A stretch of DNA of 7,979 nucleotides from Bordetella parapertussis (GTDB lineage Bacteria; Pseudomonadota; Gammaproteobacteria; Burkholderiales; Burkholderiaceae_C). A model generated the notes under the pieces. The model had not been told where the DNA came from and ran no database searches. It worked only from the letters and a program-made list of their open reading frames with translations. The first letter of the stretch is position 1. Every line of letters begins with the position of its first letter. Shown here one piece after another: positions 1 to 6,782 of this stretch. The stretch is taken from positions 1 to 7,979 of the forward strand of contig CALQBT020000104.1 in assembly GCA_943328885.2 (NCBI GenBank). The letters run 5' to 3'. The position numbers and the translations under genes are program-made.

Positions 1-1
1 A

Positions 2-106
2 CTCATAGGCGCGCGATTTCGCGAAGACACGCTGCTCGACGCCGCCGAGGTGCTCGAAGCCCGTCATCCCTGCGCGGGGCCGATCGACCCGGTGTTCGAG
101 GCCTGA
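2..106 (+). CDS. Amidase family protein, C-terminal end only (partial)
   Basis: An open frame enters from the left edge and stops at TGA 104-106, giving 34 residues. They begin LIGARFREDTLLDAAEVLE and end in DPVFEA. The pattern L-I-G-x-x-F-x-(E/D)-x-T-L-L-x-A-A-x-x-L-E is typical of the last helix of amidase-signature enzymes (the GatA, acetamidase and aryl-amidase superfamily), which hydrolyse amide bonds with a Ser-Ser-Lys triad. The triad lies upstream of the window, so neither activity nor substrate can be judged. The gene runs in the same direction as the sulfatase, which starts 95 bases later. Co-transcription is possible but not shown. Confidence 0.7.
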   Translation, partial: LIGARFREDTLLDAAEVLEARHPCAGPIDPVFEA

Positions 107-140
107 CAGGTCGGCCGGCTTGCCCCGGATAAGCGGGACG

Positions 141-163
141 CTGGCATGCTGCCACTCTGCCAG
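141..163. repeat. Inverted repeat in the sulfatase leader
   Basis: CTGGCA at 141-146 is matched by TGCCAG at 158-163, with an 11-base spacer. A competing shorter hairpin uses TGGCA 142-146 and TGCCA 150-154. It lies 38 bases before the sulfatase ATG and is not followed by a T run, so it does not look like an intrinsic terminator for the amidase gene. It could be an operator or a leader hairpin. Arms this short can arise by chance in GC-rich DNA. Confidence 0.3.
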
Positions 164-189
164 AAAGCCAAGCCTTGACTAGTTTGACC

Positions 190-194
190 AGGAG
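190..194 (+). promoter_or_regulatory. Ribosome binding site that fixes the sulfatase start
   Basis: AGGAG at 190-194 is followed by 7 bases and then ATG at 202. The open frame reaches back to a TTG at 175, but that codon has no comparable Shine-Dalgarno sequence, so the ATG is the better start. Confidence 0.75.
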
Positions 195-201
195 TCCCCA
201 C

Positions 202-2127
202 ATGAGCACCTCCCCGGAACTCGGTTCCATCATGAAACCGGCCTCGCGCCACACCTGCGGCCTGCATCGCGCGGTCTTCTCCGAACTGGACTTTTCGGAC
301 CAGACCTCGTTCGACGACGCGGCGCGCGGGTTGATCGGCAGCATCCCGGATGCGCGCATCCTCGGCGCCAAGGGTCAAGTCGTCTGGGACATGTCGTCGT
401 TCGCCTTTCTCGAAGAAGAGAGCGCTCCCGATTCGGTCAATCCAAGCCTGTGGCGCATGGCGCGGCTGAACCGGCTGCACGGCCTGTTCAAAGTCACCGA
501 TCGCCTGTACCAGGTGCGAGGCTTCGATCTCGCCAACATGACGATCATCGAGGGTGACAGCGGCATCGTCATCATCGATCCACTGACCTTCACCGAGAGC
601 GCGAGCGCGGCGCTGGCGCTGTACCGGGCCCACCGCGGCGACCGCCCGGTACGCGCGGTGATCTATTCGCACAGCCATGTCGACCACTACGGCGGGGTTG
701 AAGGGGTGATCACACCCGAGCAAGCCGCCAGCGGCGAGGTGCTGGTGATCGCCCCCGACGGTTTCATGAAGGAGGTGATCTCGGAGAACGTCCTGGCCGG
801 GGTGCCGATGCGACGGCGCGCGATGTTCCAGTTCGGCCCGACGCTCGAGCGCGGTGCGCGCGGGCATGTCGACAGCGGACTGGGCAAGGTCACCGGGCGC
901 GGGTCGGTGAGCCTGATCGCGCCCAACCGCATCATCACAGCGCCGACCGAGACACAACACATCGACGGCATCGAGATCGTCTTCCAACTCACGCCCGAGA
1001 CCGAAGCGCCGGCCGAGATGAATTTCTTTTTTCCGCAGCTGCGGGTGCTGAACCTGGCGGAAAACGGCTGTCACACGATGCACAACCTGTGCCCGATCCG
1101 CGGCGCCAAAACCCGTGACTCGCTGGCCTGGTCGAAGTACCTGGACCAGGCGCTCGACGCCTTCATCGACCGCACCGACATCTGCATCGCGCAGCACCAC
1201 TGGCCCACCTGGGATCAAGCCAAGGTGCGACGCTTCATCGAAGAGCAGCGCGACATGTATCGCTACCTGCACGACCAGACCTTGCGGCTGATGAGCCATG
1301 GCCTGACACCGCACGAGATCGCCGAAGACTTCACGATGCCGGCCTCGCTGCAGGGTAGCTGGCACGCACGGCCTTATTACGGGGCCATTGCACACAATGT
1401 CCGGGCGGTGTATGCGCACTACCTGGGGCCTTACGACGGCAATCCAGTGAACCTCAACCCGCTGACGCCGCAGGGCGAGGCGATCAAGTATCTGGAGTAC
1501 ATGGGTGGGGCCGATGCGGTGCTCGAGCGCGCGCGCAGCGACTTCGAGGCTGGCGACTACCGATGGGTGGCCCAGGTGACCCACCATGTCGTCTTCGCCG
1601 ATCCAAGCCACCGGGCAGCGCGTGAACTGGGCGCCGATGCGCTGGAACAACTGGGCTACCAGAGCGAATCAACAACCTGGCGCAACGCCTACTTGCTGGG
1701 CGCCAAGGAATTGCGTTTCGGCGCCCCCAAATCGCCGCCGGGCGCGCAGGGCGGGGTCGCACCGCGGGTGGTGGCGATGCTGCCGATGGCGATGTTCTTC
1801 GACTACCTGGCGATTCGCGTGAATGGTCAAAAAGCAGCCGGACTGGCCTTGCACATCGACTGGGTGATGGCCGGTGACGAAGGCGGCCATCGGCTCACGC
1901 TGAGCCATTGCGCGCTCAGCCATGCACCCGGTTCGCACGGCGCGCGGGCGCAGGCGCGGGTCAGCATGGATCGCAAGGGGTTGGCCGCGATCATGGTGAC
2001 CGGGCAGTCGTTCTCGCAGGCGCTGGCCGATGGTGTGATTGGCGTCACCGGTCAGCGCGAAGCCGTGGCGGCGCTGTTCGACACGCTCGACAGTTTCTCG
2101 CCGATGTTCGCGATTCTGGAGCCTTGA
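202..2127 (+). CDS. SdsA1-type alkyl sulfatase (metallo-beta-lactamase fold)
   Basis: A 641-aa protein predicted to hydrolyse linear primary alkyl sulfates such as dodecyl sulfate to alcohol and sulfate, using two zinc ions. The zinc motif HSHVDH is at residues 157-162. Further ligand candidates are E268 (in ETEAPAEM), E287 (in LAENGCHTMHN) and H332 (in AQHHWPTWD). All sit 12 positions before the ligands I recall for Pseudomonas SdsA1 (H169, H171, D173, H174, E280, E299, H344). R300 in IRGAK matches the sulfate-binding Arg by the same offset. The expected order of domains is visible: catalytic domain to about 410, helical dimerisation domain to about 525 (with NPVNLNPL and WRNAYLLGAKELR), then an SCP2-like domain. 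SdsA1 is about 658 aa, so the length is normal. No signal peptide is visible, so a cytoplasmic location is likely, although SdsA1 itself is secreted. The substrate range is inferred from the family only. Confidence 0.93.
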   Translation: MSTSPELGSIMKPASRHTCGLHRAVFSELDFSDQTSFDDAARGLIGSIPDARILGAKGQVVWDMSSFAFLEEESAPDSVNPSLWRMARLNRLHGLFKVTDRLYQVRGFDLANMTIIEGDSGIVIIDPLTFTESASAALALYRAHRGDRPVRAVIYSHSHVDHYGGVEGVITPEQAASGEVLVIAPDGFMKEVISENVLAGVPMRRRAMFQFGPTLERGARGHVDSGLGKVTGRGSVSLIAPNRIITAPTETQHIDGIEIVFQLTPETEAPAEMNFFFPQLRVLNLAENGCHTMHNLCPIRGAKTRDSLAWSKYLDQALDAFIDRTDICIAQHHWPTWDQAKVRRFIEEQRDMYRYLHDQTLRLMSHGLTPHEIAEDFTMPASLQGSWHARPYYGAIAHNVRAVYAHYLGPYDGNPVNLNPLTPQGEAIKYLEYMGGADAVLERARSDFEAGDYRWVAQVTHHVVFADPSHRAARELGADALEQLGYQSESTTWRNAYLLGAKELRFGAPKSPPGAQGGVAPRVVAMLPMAMFFDYLAIRVNGQKAAGLALHIDWVMAGDEGGHRLTLSHCALSHAPGSHGARAQARVSMDRKGLAAIMVTGQSFSQALADGVIGVTGQREAVAALFDTLDSFSPMFAILEP

Positions 2128-2235
2128 CAGGGCGGCGCGTGCTTGCCACCGCGTCTGCACGCCTCACCTCGACCGGGTCGGGGTGTATCGGCCGGCGCTG
2201 AACCCTCCCGCTTCGACTTGAACCCTAAGGTTCCG

Positions 2236-3207
2236 TCAAGACGCGGCGATGAGCTGACGCATCTCCTGGGGGTCGAGCGATCCGGGCTTTGACCCAGTCA
2301 GTGCCATCCTCCGAACCTGCTCCTGCAAGGCCGCATTGAGCGGCGTAGGCACACCGTGCATGCGGCCGAGCAGCACAATCTCACCGCTCAGGTAGTCCAC
2401 TTCTGTTTGTCCCGTGCCACGGGCAAGGCTCTGCCACGCCGAACTGCCGGGAAACGGCTTGCCCTGCACATGCTTGAGAGGCAACAGATGCCGCCTGCGG
2501 ACGAATGCCTCTTCCTTCGGAACAAACGCAATGCCCGCAGCGCGTAAGCACGCACGTCCTTCTTCCTGCGCAGCTTCGTACAGATCAGGCACCGCGCTGG
2601 AGTCGCCATAGGAAGCCGTCAGTGCGTTACCCAGGTTTGCAATCAGCTTGGCGTATTTCCATTCCATGATGTTCGCCCGAGCCAAGGAATCAAATCCTGC
2701 CGCGCGCAAGTCGCTGGCCATCGAATGTGCACAAGCATCAGGCTCGCCTGCAAAGCGGCCCAGGTCAATAACACCTGAAGATGGCGCGGTGTAGCAACAC
2801 ACCTGGCCCGGCACGAGCGTCGCAGCGAAAACATAGACATACAGGCCGTAAACGTTGGCAAAAAACCGCTGGGCAATAGGCTCGTTCTCCACACCGTTCT
2901 GTGCGCAAAAGACAGGCATGCCCACGGGTGCCGCGGCGGCAAGGCTCTGCACGGCGGCCAGCGTGTCCTGTGTCTTCATGGCGAGGATGACGCAGTCCCC
3001 GCTGGTAAGCGCCAGTTCTGACGGCTGCCGAGCGACTTCAAGCCGCCCCGTCCAACTGCCCTCTTCGTCTGCCAATTGCAGGCCGCTGCGTGCAAGCACG
3101 TCATACGTTTGGCCGCGCGCGATGAGCACCACGTGATGGCCCTGTTTGTGCAACCGGCCTGCGATGAGGCCCCCAACGGCGCCAACGCCATAGATCACAT
3201 AGCGCAT
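2236..3207 (-). CDS. Ketopantoate reductase (PanE/ApbA) family oxidoreductase
   Basis: A 323-aa NAD(P)H-dependent reductase, a normal length for this family. The N-terminus carries the Rossmann motif GVGAVGG at residues 7-13, with LIARG near 28-32. CAQNGVEN is at 101-108. The helix EWKYAKLIANLGNALTA (182-198) places K187 at the catalytic Lys of PanE (K176 in E. coli), with N191 behind it. The C-terminal domain has SSAWQSLARG (255-264) and E269, D271 and G275 in the EVDYLSGE segment. It is the last gene of the leftward operon, 4 bases after the stop of the enolase-superfamily gene and without a clear Shine-Dalgarno sequence, which suggests translational coupling. In this setting it is more likely a catabolic 2-keto-acid reductase, or a hydroxy-acid dehydrogenase working in reverse, than the pantothenate enzyme. 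That is inferred from neighbours, so no panE symbol is given. Confidence 0.88.
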   Translation of the reverse strand: MRYVIYGVGAVGGLIAGRLHKQGHHVVLIARGQTYDVLARSGLQLADEEGSWTGRLEVARQPSELALTSGDCVILAMKTQDTLAAVQSLAAAAPVGMPVFCAQNGVENEPIAQRFFANVYGLYVYVFAATLVPGQVCCYTAPSSGVIDLGRFAGEPDACAHSMASDLRAAGFDSLARANIMEWKYAKLIANLGNALTASYGDSSAVPDLYEAAQEEGRACLRAAGIAFVPKEEAFVRRRHLLPLKHVQGKPFPGSSAWQSLARGTGQTEVDYLSGEIVLLGRMHGVPTPLNAALQEQVRRMALTGSKPGSLDPQEMRQLIAAS

Positions 3208-3211
3208 CGCG

Positions 3212-4303
3212 TCAGGTGACCTGGTGCTTGCGCAAAAATTCTTCGTTGATCGACAGACCGTGCCCTGGCCGCTCGCTGAGCACCAACTGGCCGTCCTTCA
3301 GCTCTGGCAGTCCTTCGAAGAGACCTTGGGTCCAAGGCATGCCTTCGACAATCAGACCGTTCGGGATGGCGGCGATCAGGTGCGCAAAGACTTCAGGGAT
3401 GAGGTGACTGGCGACCTGCTTGCCAAAAGCCTCCGCCATACCCGCCACCTTGCGGAACGGCGTGATGCCGCCGACCCGCATCAAGTCCACCATCAGATAG
3501 TCCACCGATTTCATCTGCAACAGTTGGAGCAAGGGCTGGATGCCATAGTGGTATTCGCCCGAGCAGATCGGCACATCGAGCGCAGCCGCAACAGCGGCCT
3601 GCCCTTCGAAGTCGCTCATCGGCACCGGATCTTCAATCCAGAACAGTTCCAGCGGCTCGAGTGCACGTCCGGTGCGGATGGCGCGCGCAGGCAACCAGGT
3701 CTGATTGATGTCGAGCATGAGGTCAATGTCGTAGCCAATGACATCGCGTACCGCCTTGACATGCTCGACGACCTTTGAGGGTCGCCCCTGCCGCAAGTTG
3801 CCGGGCCGCATCTTCATGGCCCTGTAGCCACGCTCCACATTTTCCGCGGCGACGCGCTGCAACGCATCGATGTCAGGTGAAATCAGTCCGCCGCTTTCGT
3901 ACACCCGAGCGCGATCCGAATGGCCGCCGAGCAGGCGCCACAGTGGTTGGCCTGTGTCCTTGCCGATGATGTCCCACACCGCAACGTCCAGCGCGCAGGC
4001 CGCGATATTGAGCAGACCACCCGGGCCAATCCAGTTGGCTGGGTAGAGCATCTTCGAAGAGATTTTCTCGGGCCGCCGGGGATCTTCACCGACGAGCTGA
4101 TCGCCGAGTTCACCGACCAGCGCAGCGAGCGACCTCGTGTACTCCGGCATCAAGGTGACCGTGTGGCCTATGCCTGTTATCCCCGTGTCTGTATGCACGC
4201 GCACGACGATGGCCGGCAAGTCCCAGCCCGATTTGATGTGGTAATTCTGCGGCAACTCTCGCGGCAGCAGCACCATTTCTACCTGGACTTTTGTGATTTT
4301 CAT
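3212..4303 (-). CDS. Mandelate racemase-like enolase superfamily enzyme
   Basis: A 363-aa protein whose reaction should begin with proton abstraction next to a carboxylate, stabilised by Mg2+. The capping domain is about 1-125 and the barrel 126-355. Metal ligands are D198 (LDINQ), E224 (WIEDP) and E250 (CSGEYHYG). The His-Asp dyad is D273 and H300 (ASHLIPE), and E320 is the late acid. From D198 onward each lies exactly 3 residues after its counterpart in Pseudomonas mandelate racemase (D195, E221, E247, D270, H297, E317). K164 is at the same number, but the catalytic Lys166 is replaced by R166 (KMR instead of KxK). This argues for a sugar-acid or hydroxy-acid dehydratase, or a one-base enzyme, rather than a true two-base racemase; the substrate is unknown. 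MKITKVQVE is a typical N-terminus for the family. The gene lies 25 bases after the binding-protein gene and has only a weak ribosome site. Confidence 0.9.
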   Translation of the reverse strand: MKITKVQVEMVLLPRELPQNYHIKSGWDLPAIVVRVHTDTGITGIGHTVTLMPEYTRSLAALVGELGDQLVGEDPRRPEKISSKMLYPANWIGPGGLLNIAACALDVAVWDIIGKDTGQPLWRLLGGHSDRARVYESGGLISPDIDALQRVAAENVERGYRAMKMRPGNLRQGRPSKVVEHVKAVRDVIGYDIDLMLDINQTWLPARAIRTGRALEPLELFWIEDPVPMSDFEGQAAVAAALDVPICSGEYHYGIQPLLQLLQMKSVDYLMVDLMRVGGITPFRKVAGMAEAFGKQVASHLIPEVFAHLIAAIPNGLIVEGMPWTQGLFEGLPELKDGQLVLSERPGHGLSINEEFLRKHQVT

Positions 4304-4328
4304 GGTGAGTGCGGCTTGGCCTCTGCGG

Positions 4329-5567
4329 TCAGCTCTTAACCAATGGGCACTTGCTCTTGCTCAGCGGTTGAAAGGCCTTGTCACCGGGGATCGTGGCAAC
4401 GACGTTGTAGTAGTCCCAGGGCTCTTTGGAGTCTTCGGGCTTCTTGACCTGCACCATGTACATGTCATGCACCATGCGGCCATCTTCGCGGATTTTTCCA
4501 TTCGCCGCAAAAAAGTCGTTGATCGGCATCTTCTTCATCTGCGCAGCCACTGTCTTGCCATCATCGGTGCCTGCCGCTTGTATGGCCTTGAGGTAGTGCG
4601 TGACCGCCGAGTAAGTGCCCGCATGCACCATCGAAGGCATGCGCTTCATCTTGGAGAAATAGCGGCGGGACCACTCCCGCGTGGCCGGCGTGCGGTTCCA
4701 GTAGAAACCCTCCAGGAAGTTGATGCCCTGCGCATCTTTCAGCCCGATGGAATGCACGTCACTGATGAGCATGAGCAAAGGCACGACGAGTTGATTCTTC
4801 ATGACGCCAAATTGCTGCGCTGTCTTCACCGAGTTGACGGCATCCCCCCCCGCGTTGGCCAGCGCGATGTTGTCGGCCTTGGAGGCTTGTGCCTGCAGCA
4901 AGTAGGACGACAGGTCGCTGCTGTTGAGTGGATGAAAAGCGGAACCAATGACCTTGCCGCCCAGTTGCTCGATAGAGGAGGTGACATCTGCGGCCATTTG
5001 CTTGCCGAACGTGTAGTCGACACCCAGGATGAACCACTTCTTGCCATCTTGGCGACCAAAGCCTTCTGCTGCGCCAGTCGCCAGGGCATAGGTGTCGAAT
5101 ACATAGTTGATCGCGTTGGACACGCACGCCTCGTTCGTCAAGGCCAACGAACCGGCGCCGGTGTAGATGGCTACTTTTCCATTGGCATCGACCATCTTGT
5201 TGATCGCGAGTGCAATGCTCGAATTGTTCACGTCGAAGATCGCGTCCACCCCTTCACGGTCATACCACCGGCGAGCCATCGAGACGCCAATGTCTGCCTT
5301 GTTCTGGTGATCGCCCGAGATGAGCTCGCTCGACTTGCCGAGGACCTTGCCGCCAAAGTCCTCAATGGCCATGCGGGCGCCCTCAACCGAGCCGGGACCG
5401 GCTGTTTCGGAGTAAGGGCCAGACAGATCGGTCAGCACGCCGATGCGAACCTTGTCCTCGCTAAATTTTGACGCAGGTGCCTGGGCCTTCACGGGAACAG
5501 CCAGTGAGGCAGCCAAGACTGAGGCGCAGAGGATGGTGGCCAAAGCCATGTTGTGATTTTTTTGCAT
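4329..5567 (-). CDS. ABC-type periplasmic substrate-binding protein (LivK/aromatic-acid type)
   Basis: A 412-aa secreted solute receptor of the type 1 periplasmic-binding fold (Peripla_BP_6, COG0683). The start MQKNHNMALAT is chosen because it follows a good AGGAAG site and gives a Sec signal peptide: a hydrophobic stretch at about 8-27 and probable cleavage after AQA at 30. There is no lipobox, so the product should be soluble. The mature protein opens with the family strand VRIGVLTDLSGPYSETAG (40-57). Later segments WFILGVDYTFGKQMAAD, SSYLLQAQASKADNIALANAG and MVHDMYMVQVKKPED are typical of the betaproteobacterial subgroup whose ligands include aromatic and short organic acids as well as branched-chain amino acids. 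No permease or ATPase genes are present here. It heads the operon with the racemase-like and reductase genes. The coding strand holds a run of eight G (4844-4851). An in-frame extension upstream to 5648 does not resemble the family. Confidence 0.92.
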   Translation of the reverse strand: MQKNHNMALATILCASVLAASLAVPVKAQAPASKFSEDKVRIGVLTDLSGPYSETAGPGSVEGARMAIEDFGGKVLGKSSELISGDHQNKADIGVSMARRWYDREGVDAIFDVNNSSIALAINKMVDANGKVAIYTGAGSLALTNEACVSNAINYVFDTYALATGAAEGFGRQDGKKWFILGVDYTFGKQMAADVTSSIEQLGGKVIGSAFHPLNSSDLSSYLLQAQASKADNIALANAGGDAVNSVKTAQQFGVMKNQLVVPLLMLISDVHSIGLKDAQGINFLEGFYWNRTPATREWSRRYFSKMKRMPSMVHAGTYSAVTHYLKAIQAAGTDDGKTVAAQMKKMPINDFFAANGKIREDGRMVHDMYMVQVKKPEDSKEPWDYYNVVATIPGDKAFQPLSKSKCPLVKS

Positions 5568-5571
5568 GAGA

Positions 5572-5577
5572 CTTCCT
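5572..5577 (-). promoter_or_regulatory. Ribosome binding site of the substrate-binding protein
   Basis: On the - strand AGGAAG occupies 5577-5572, 4 bases before the ATG at 5567. It selects this start over the upstream start at 5648 and over the internal ATG at 5549, and it leaves an intact signal peptide. Confidence 0.7.
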
Positions 5578-5629
5578 GGTTGGTCGAGTCCGCCCCGTAG
5601 CTTGCAGACGTCTTGAATATGCTCGCGCC

Positions 5630-5658
5630 ATCCTAGAGGCTGTAGCAATGAGAGTAAA
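5630..5658 (-). promoter_or_regulatory. Candidate sigma70 promoter of the binding-protein operon
   Basis: On the - strand TTTACT (5658-5653, 4 of 6 matches to the -35 consensus) and TAGGAT (5635-5630, 4 of 6 to the -10) are 17 bases apart. Transcription would start near 5623, leaving a leader of about 55 bases before the ATG. The weak boxes suit an activator-dependent promoter, and an inverted repeat begins just upstream of the -35 box. Found by eye, with no score computed. Confidence 0.4.
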
Positions 5659-5660
5659 TG

Positions 5661-5688
5661 GCCAGCGGGGTACGACTGTCATGCTGGC
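5661..5688. promoter_or_regulatory. Inverted repeat upstream of the operon promoter, possible LysR operator
   Basis: GCCAGC at 5661-5666 is matched by GCTGGC at 5683-5688, with a 16-base spacer. Relative to the candidate start near 5623 it spans about -38 to -65, where LysR-type regulators usually bind. The adjacent lysR gene makes it a reasonable target, but the arms are short and it is not a textbook T-N11-A palindrome. Confidence 0.35.
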
Positions 5689-5701
5689 AACTCACGAATA
5701 C

Positions 5702-5715
5702 CGGGTAGTTACCCG
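5702..5715. promoter_or_regulatory. Second inverted repeat (CGGGTA-GT-TACCCG) between lysR and the operon
   Basis: A perfect 6-base inverted repeat with a 2-base centre, lying about 28 bases after the lysR stop and near -79 to -92 of the candidate promoter. In RNA it could form a 5-bp stem with an AGTT loop. No T run follows on the - strand (TATTCGTGAG comes next), so a binding site fits better than a terminator. It is the tightest palindrome in the gap. Confidence 0.35.
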
Positions 5716-5743
5716 CTACCAAGTGCCCCGATCACTCGCAGGC

Positions 5744-6688
5744 CTAAAGCTCAGAGTAGATGGACAAATCGCCTTCGAACTCTTTGACGGAGACCGATTT
5801 TCGTAGGTACTGTACTGAAAAATCGGTGAACAGCTGCAGACGCAGCGGCCTCTTCTTGACTGAATGAACCACCCAAACACTCAGGGAAGAACCCTGCGGA
5901 TTGAGGCACTCATAGTTTTCCAGCACTGGAATGACCAGCCCGTTACGGATATCGGCTCCGGCCAGTGGCGAACCCATGCGCATGATGCCCAACCCCCTCA
6001 AAACCATGCTGCGCAGCAGCAGCCAACTATTGGTTTCAACGCGGGCTTCCAGTTGCAGCGAACTGGTCTGGCCATCTGGCCCTCTAAAGTCCCATTGCTT
6101 GGACTGCGGGTGCCGATGCGTCAGACAGTCGTGGAATTTCAATTCTTCCGGTGTGCGGGGCGCCCCGTGGGCCTTGATGTAGGAAGGCGCGGCAACCAGG
6201 ATGCGTCGGTATTCATAGGCCTGCTGTGCATACAGGTCGTCAGCCGGGGTCGGTCCAGCATGGATCGCCAGATCGCACCGACCGTCCAGCATCGATGGCG
6301 GATCGTCGCACGCCTCGACACTGATCTTGATGTCCCGATACTCTGCGGTGAACTGCCGAATGAGTTCGGGCAGGTAGAAGGCGGCGACCATCGTGTCGAT
6401 CGCGATGCGGATGTGTCCCTTCGGTTCTTGCTGCCCGGTATGGATTTCCTCCATCAAACGGGCTCTCGAAGAGAGTGTCTCGCGTGACCAGGCGAGGAAC
6501 AGATTGCCGGATTCGGTGAGCACGAGTCGGCGCGTCGTACGGCTCAGAAGCTGGGTTTTGAGCTCGCTTTCAAGGCGCGCAACGATGCGACTGACAAACG
6601 AAGGCGAAATGTTTCGTTGCCGCGCGGCTGCCGCCAAGCTGCCGGTCTCGGCGATGGCAACAAAGAGTTCCGCCGTTTCGTAGTCCAA
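5744..6688 (-). CDS. LysR-type transcriptional regulator
   Basis: A 314-aa DNA-binding regulator. The winged helix-turn-helix is at residues 5-62 (LFVAIAETGSLAAAARQRN, then ISPSFVSRIVARLE with the recognition helix, then TTRRLVLTESG). A linker helix follows to about 88, and the effector-binding domain runs from about 91 (GHIRIAIDT) to 290, in the style of the CrgA-like group. The start is TTG at 6688-6686: no ATG lies between it and the in-frame stop at 6731-6733, AAAGGG sits 7 bases upstream, and the resulting N-terminus matches the family. The gene points the same way as its presumed targets rather than being divergent from them, with a 176-base gap before the binding-protein gene. The inducer is likely the imported acid or a metabolite of it, which is inference. 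The effector domain ends with a tail of about 25 residues of no clear family match. Confidence 0.92.
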   Translation of the reverse strand: MDYETAELFVAIAETGSLAAAARQRNISPSFVSRIVARLESELKTQLLSRTTRRLVLTESGNLFLAWSRETLSSRARLMEEIHTGQQEPKGHIRIAIDTMVAAFYLPELIRQFTAEYRDIKISVEACDDPPSMLDGRCDLAIHAGPTPADDLYAQQAYEYRRILVAAPSYIKAHGAPRTPEELKFHDCLTHRHPQSKQWDFRGPDGQTSSLQLEARVETNSWLLLRSMVLRGLGIMRMGSPLAGADIRNGLVIPVLENYECLNPQGSSLSVWVVHSVKKRPLRLQLFTDFSVQYLRKSVSVKEFEGDLSIYSEL

Positions 6689-6695
6689 GCTGAGG

Positions 6696-6701
6696 CCCTT
6701 T
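6696..6701 (-). promoter_or_regulatory. Ribosome binding site supporting a TTG start of lysR
   Basis: On the - strand AAAGGG (6701-6696) lies 7 bases before the TTG codon at 6688. With no ATG or GTG available between here and the upstream stop codon, it supports TTG initiation, which usually lowers expression. Confidence 0.55.
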
Positions 6702-6729
6702 TCTGCAGCCGAGAACCGAACGGCGAAAG

Positions 6730-6758
6730 CTTATAAACGTCGGCTCAATGCTTTGAAA
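6730..6758 (-). promoter_or_regulatory. Weak candidate promoter of lysR
   Basis: The 94-base gap before lysR contains a local AT-rich patch. On the - strand TATAAG (6735-6730) is a good -10 box and TTTCAA (6758-6753), 17 bases upstream, a poor -35. Transcription would start near 6723, 35 bases before the TTG. This would separate lysR expression from the amidohydrolase-cupin-monooxygenase genes. Read-through from those genes is equally possible, since no terminator is visible in the gap. Confidence 0.3.
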
Positions 6759-6782
6759 TGATACACGCTGGACCGTAGCGGC

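Noticed and set aside
175..201. Nine-residue N-terminal extension of the sulfatase from TTG 175
   Set aside because: The ATG at 202 has a well-placed AGGAG, while the TTG has none.
64..1650. 528-residue open frame on the - strand opposite the sulfatase
   Set aside because: It is a mirror frame of a clear sulfatase gene in GC-rich DNA. The protein is rich in Arg, His and Val with no recognisable domain.
2220..2233. Hairpin GAACC-CTAA-GGTTC in the convergent gap as a terminator
   Set aside because: The stem has only 5 bp and no T run follows in either direction. It starts 2 bases past the reductase stop codon. A terminator is expected here but this one is not convincing.
4293..5471. 392-residue open frame on the + strand opposite the binding-protein gene
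   Set aside because: The - strand frame has a signal peptide and family motifs throughout. The + strand product has no recognisable fold and starts inside the racemase-like gene.
5568..5648. 27-residue N-terminal extension of the binding protein
   Set aside because: It would bury the signal peptide inside the protein and run over the predicted ribosome site and transcription start.
5864..6487. 207-residue open frame on the + strand opposite lysR
   Set aside because: It is antisense to a well-supported regulator and has no motif of its own.
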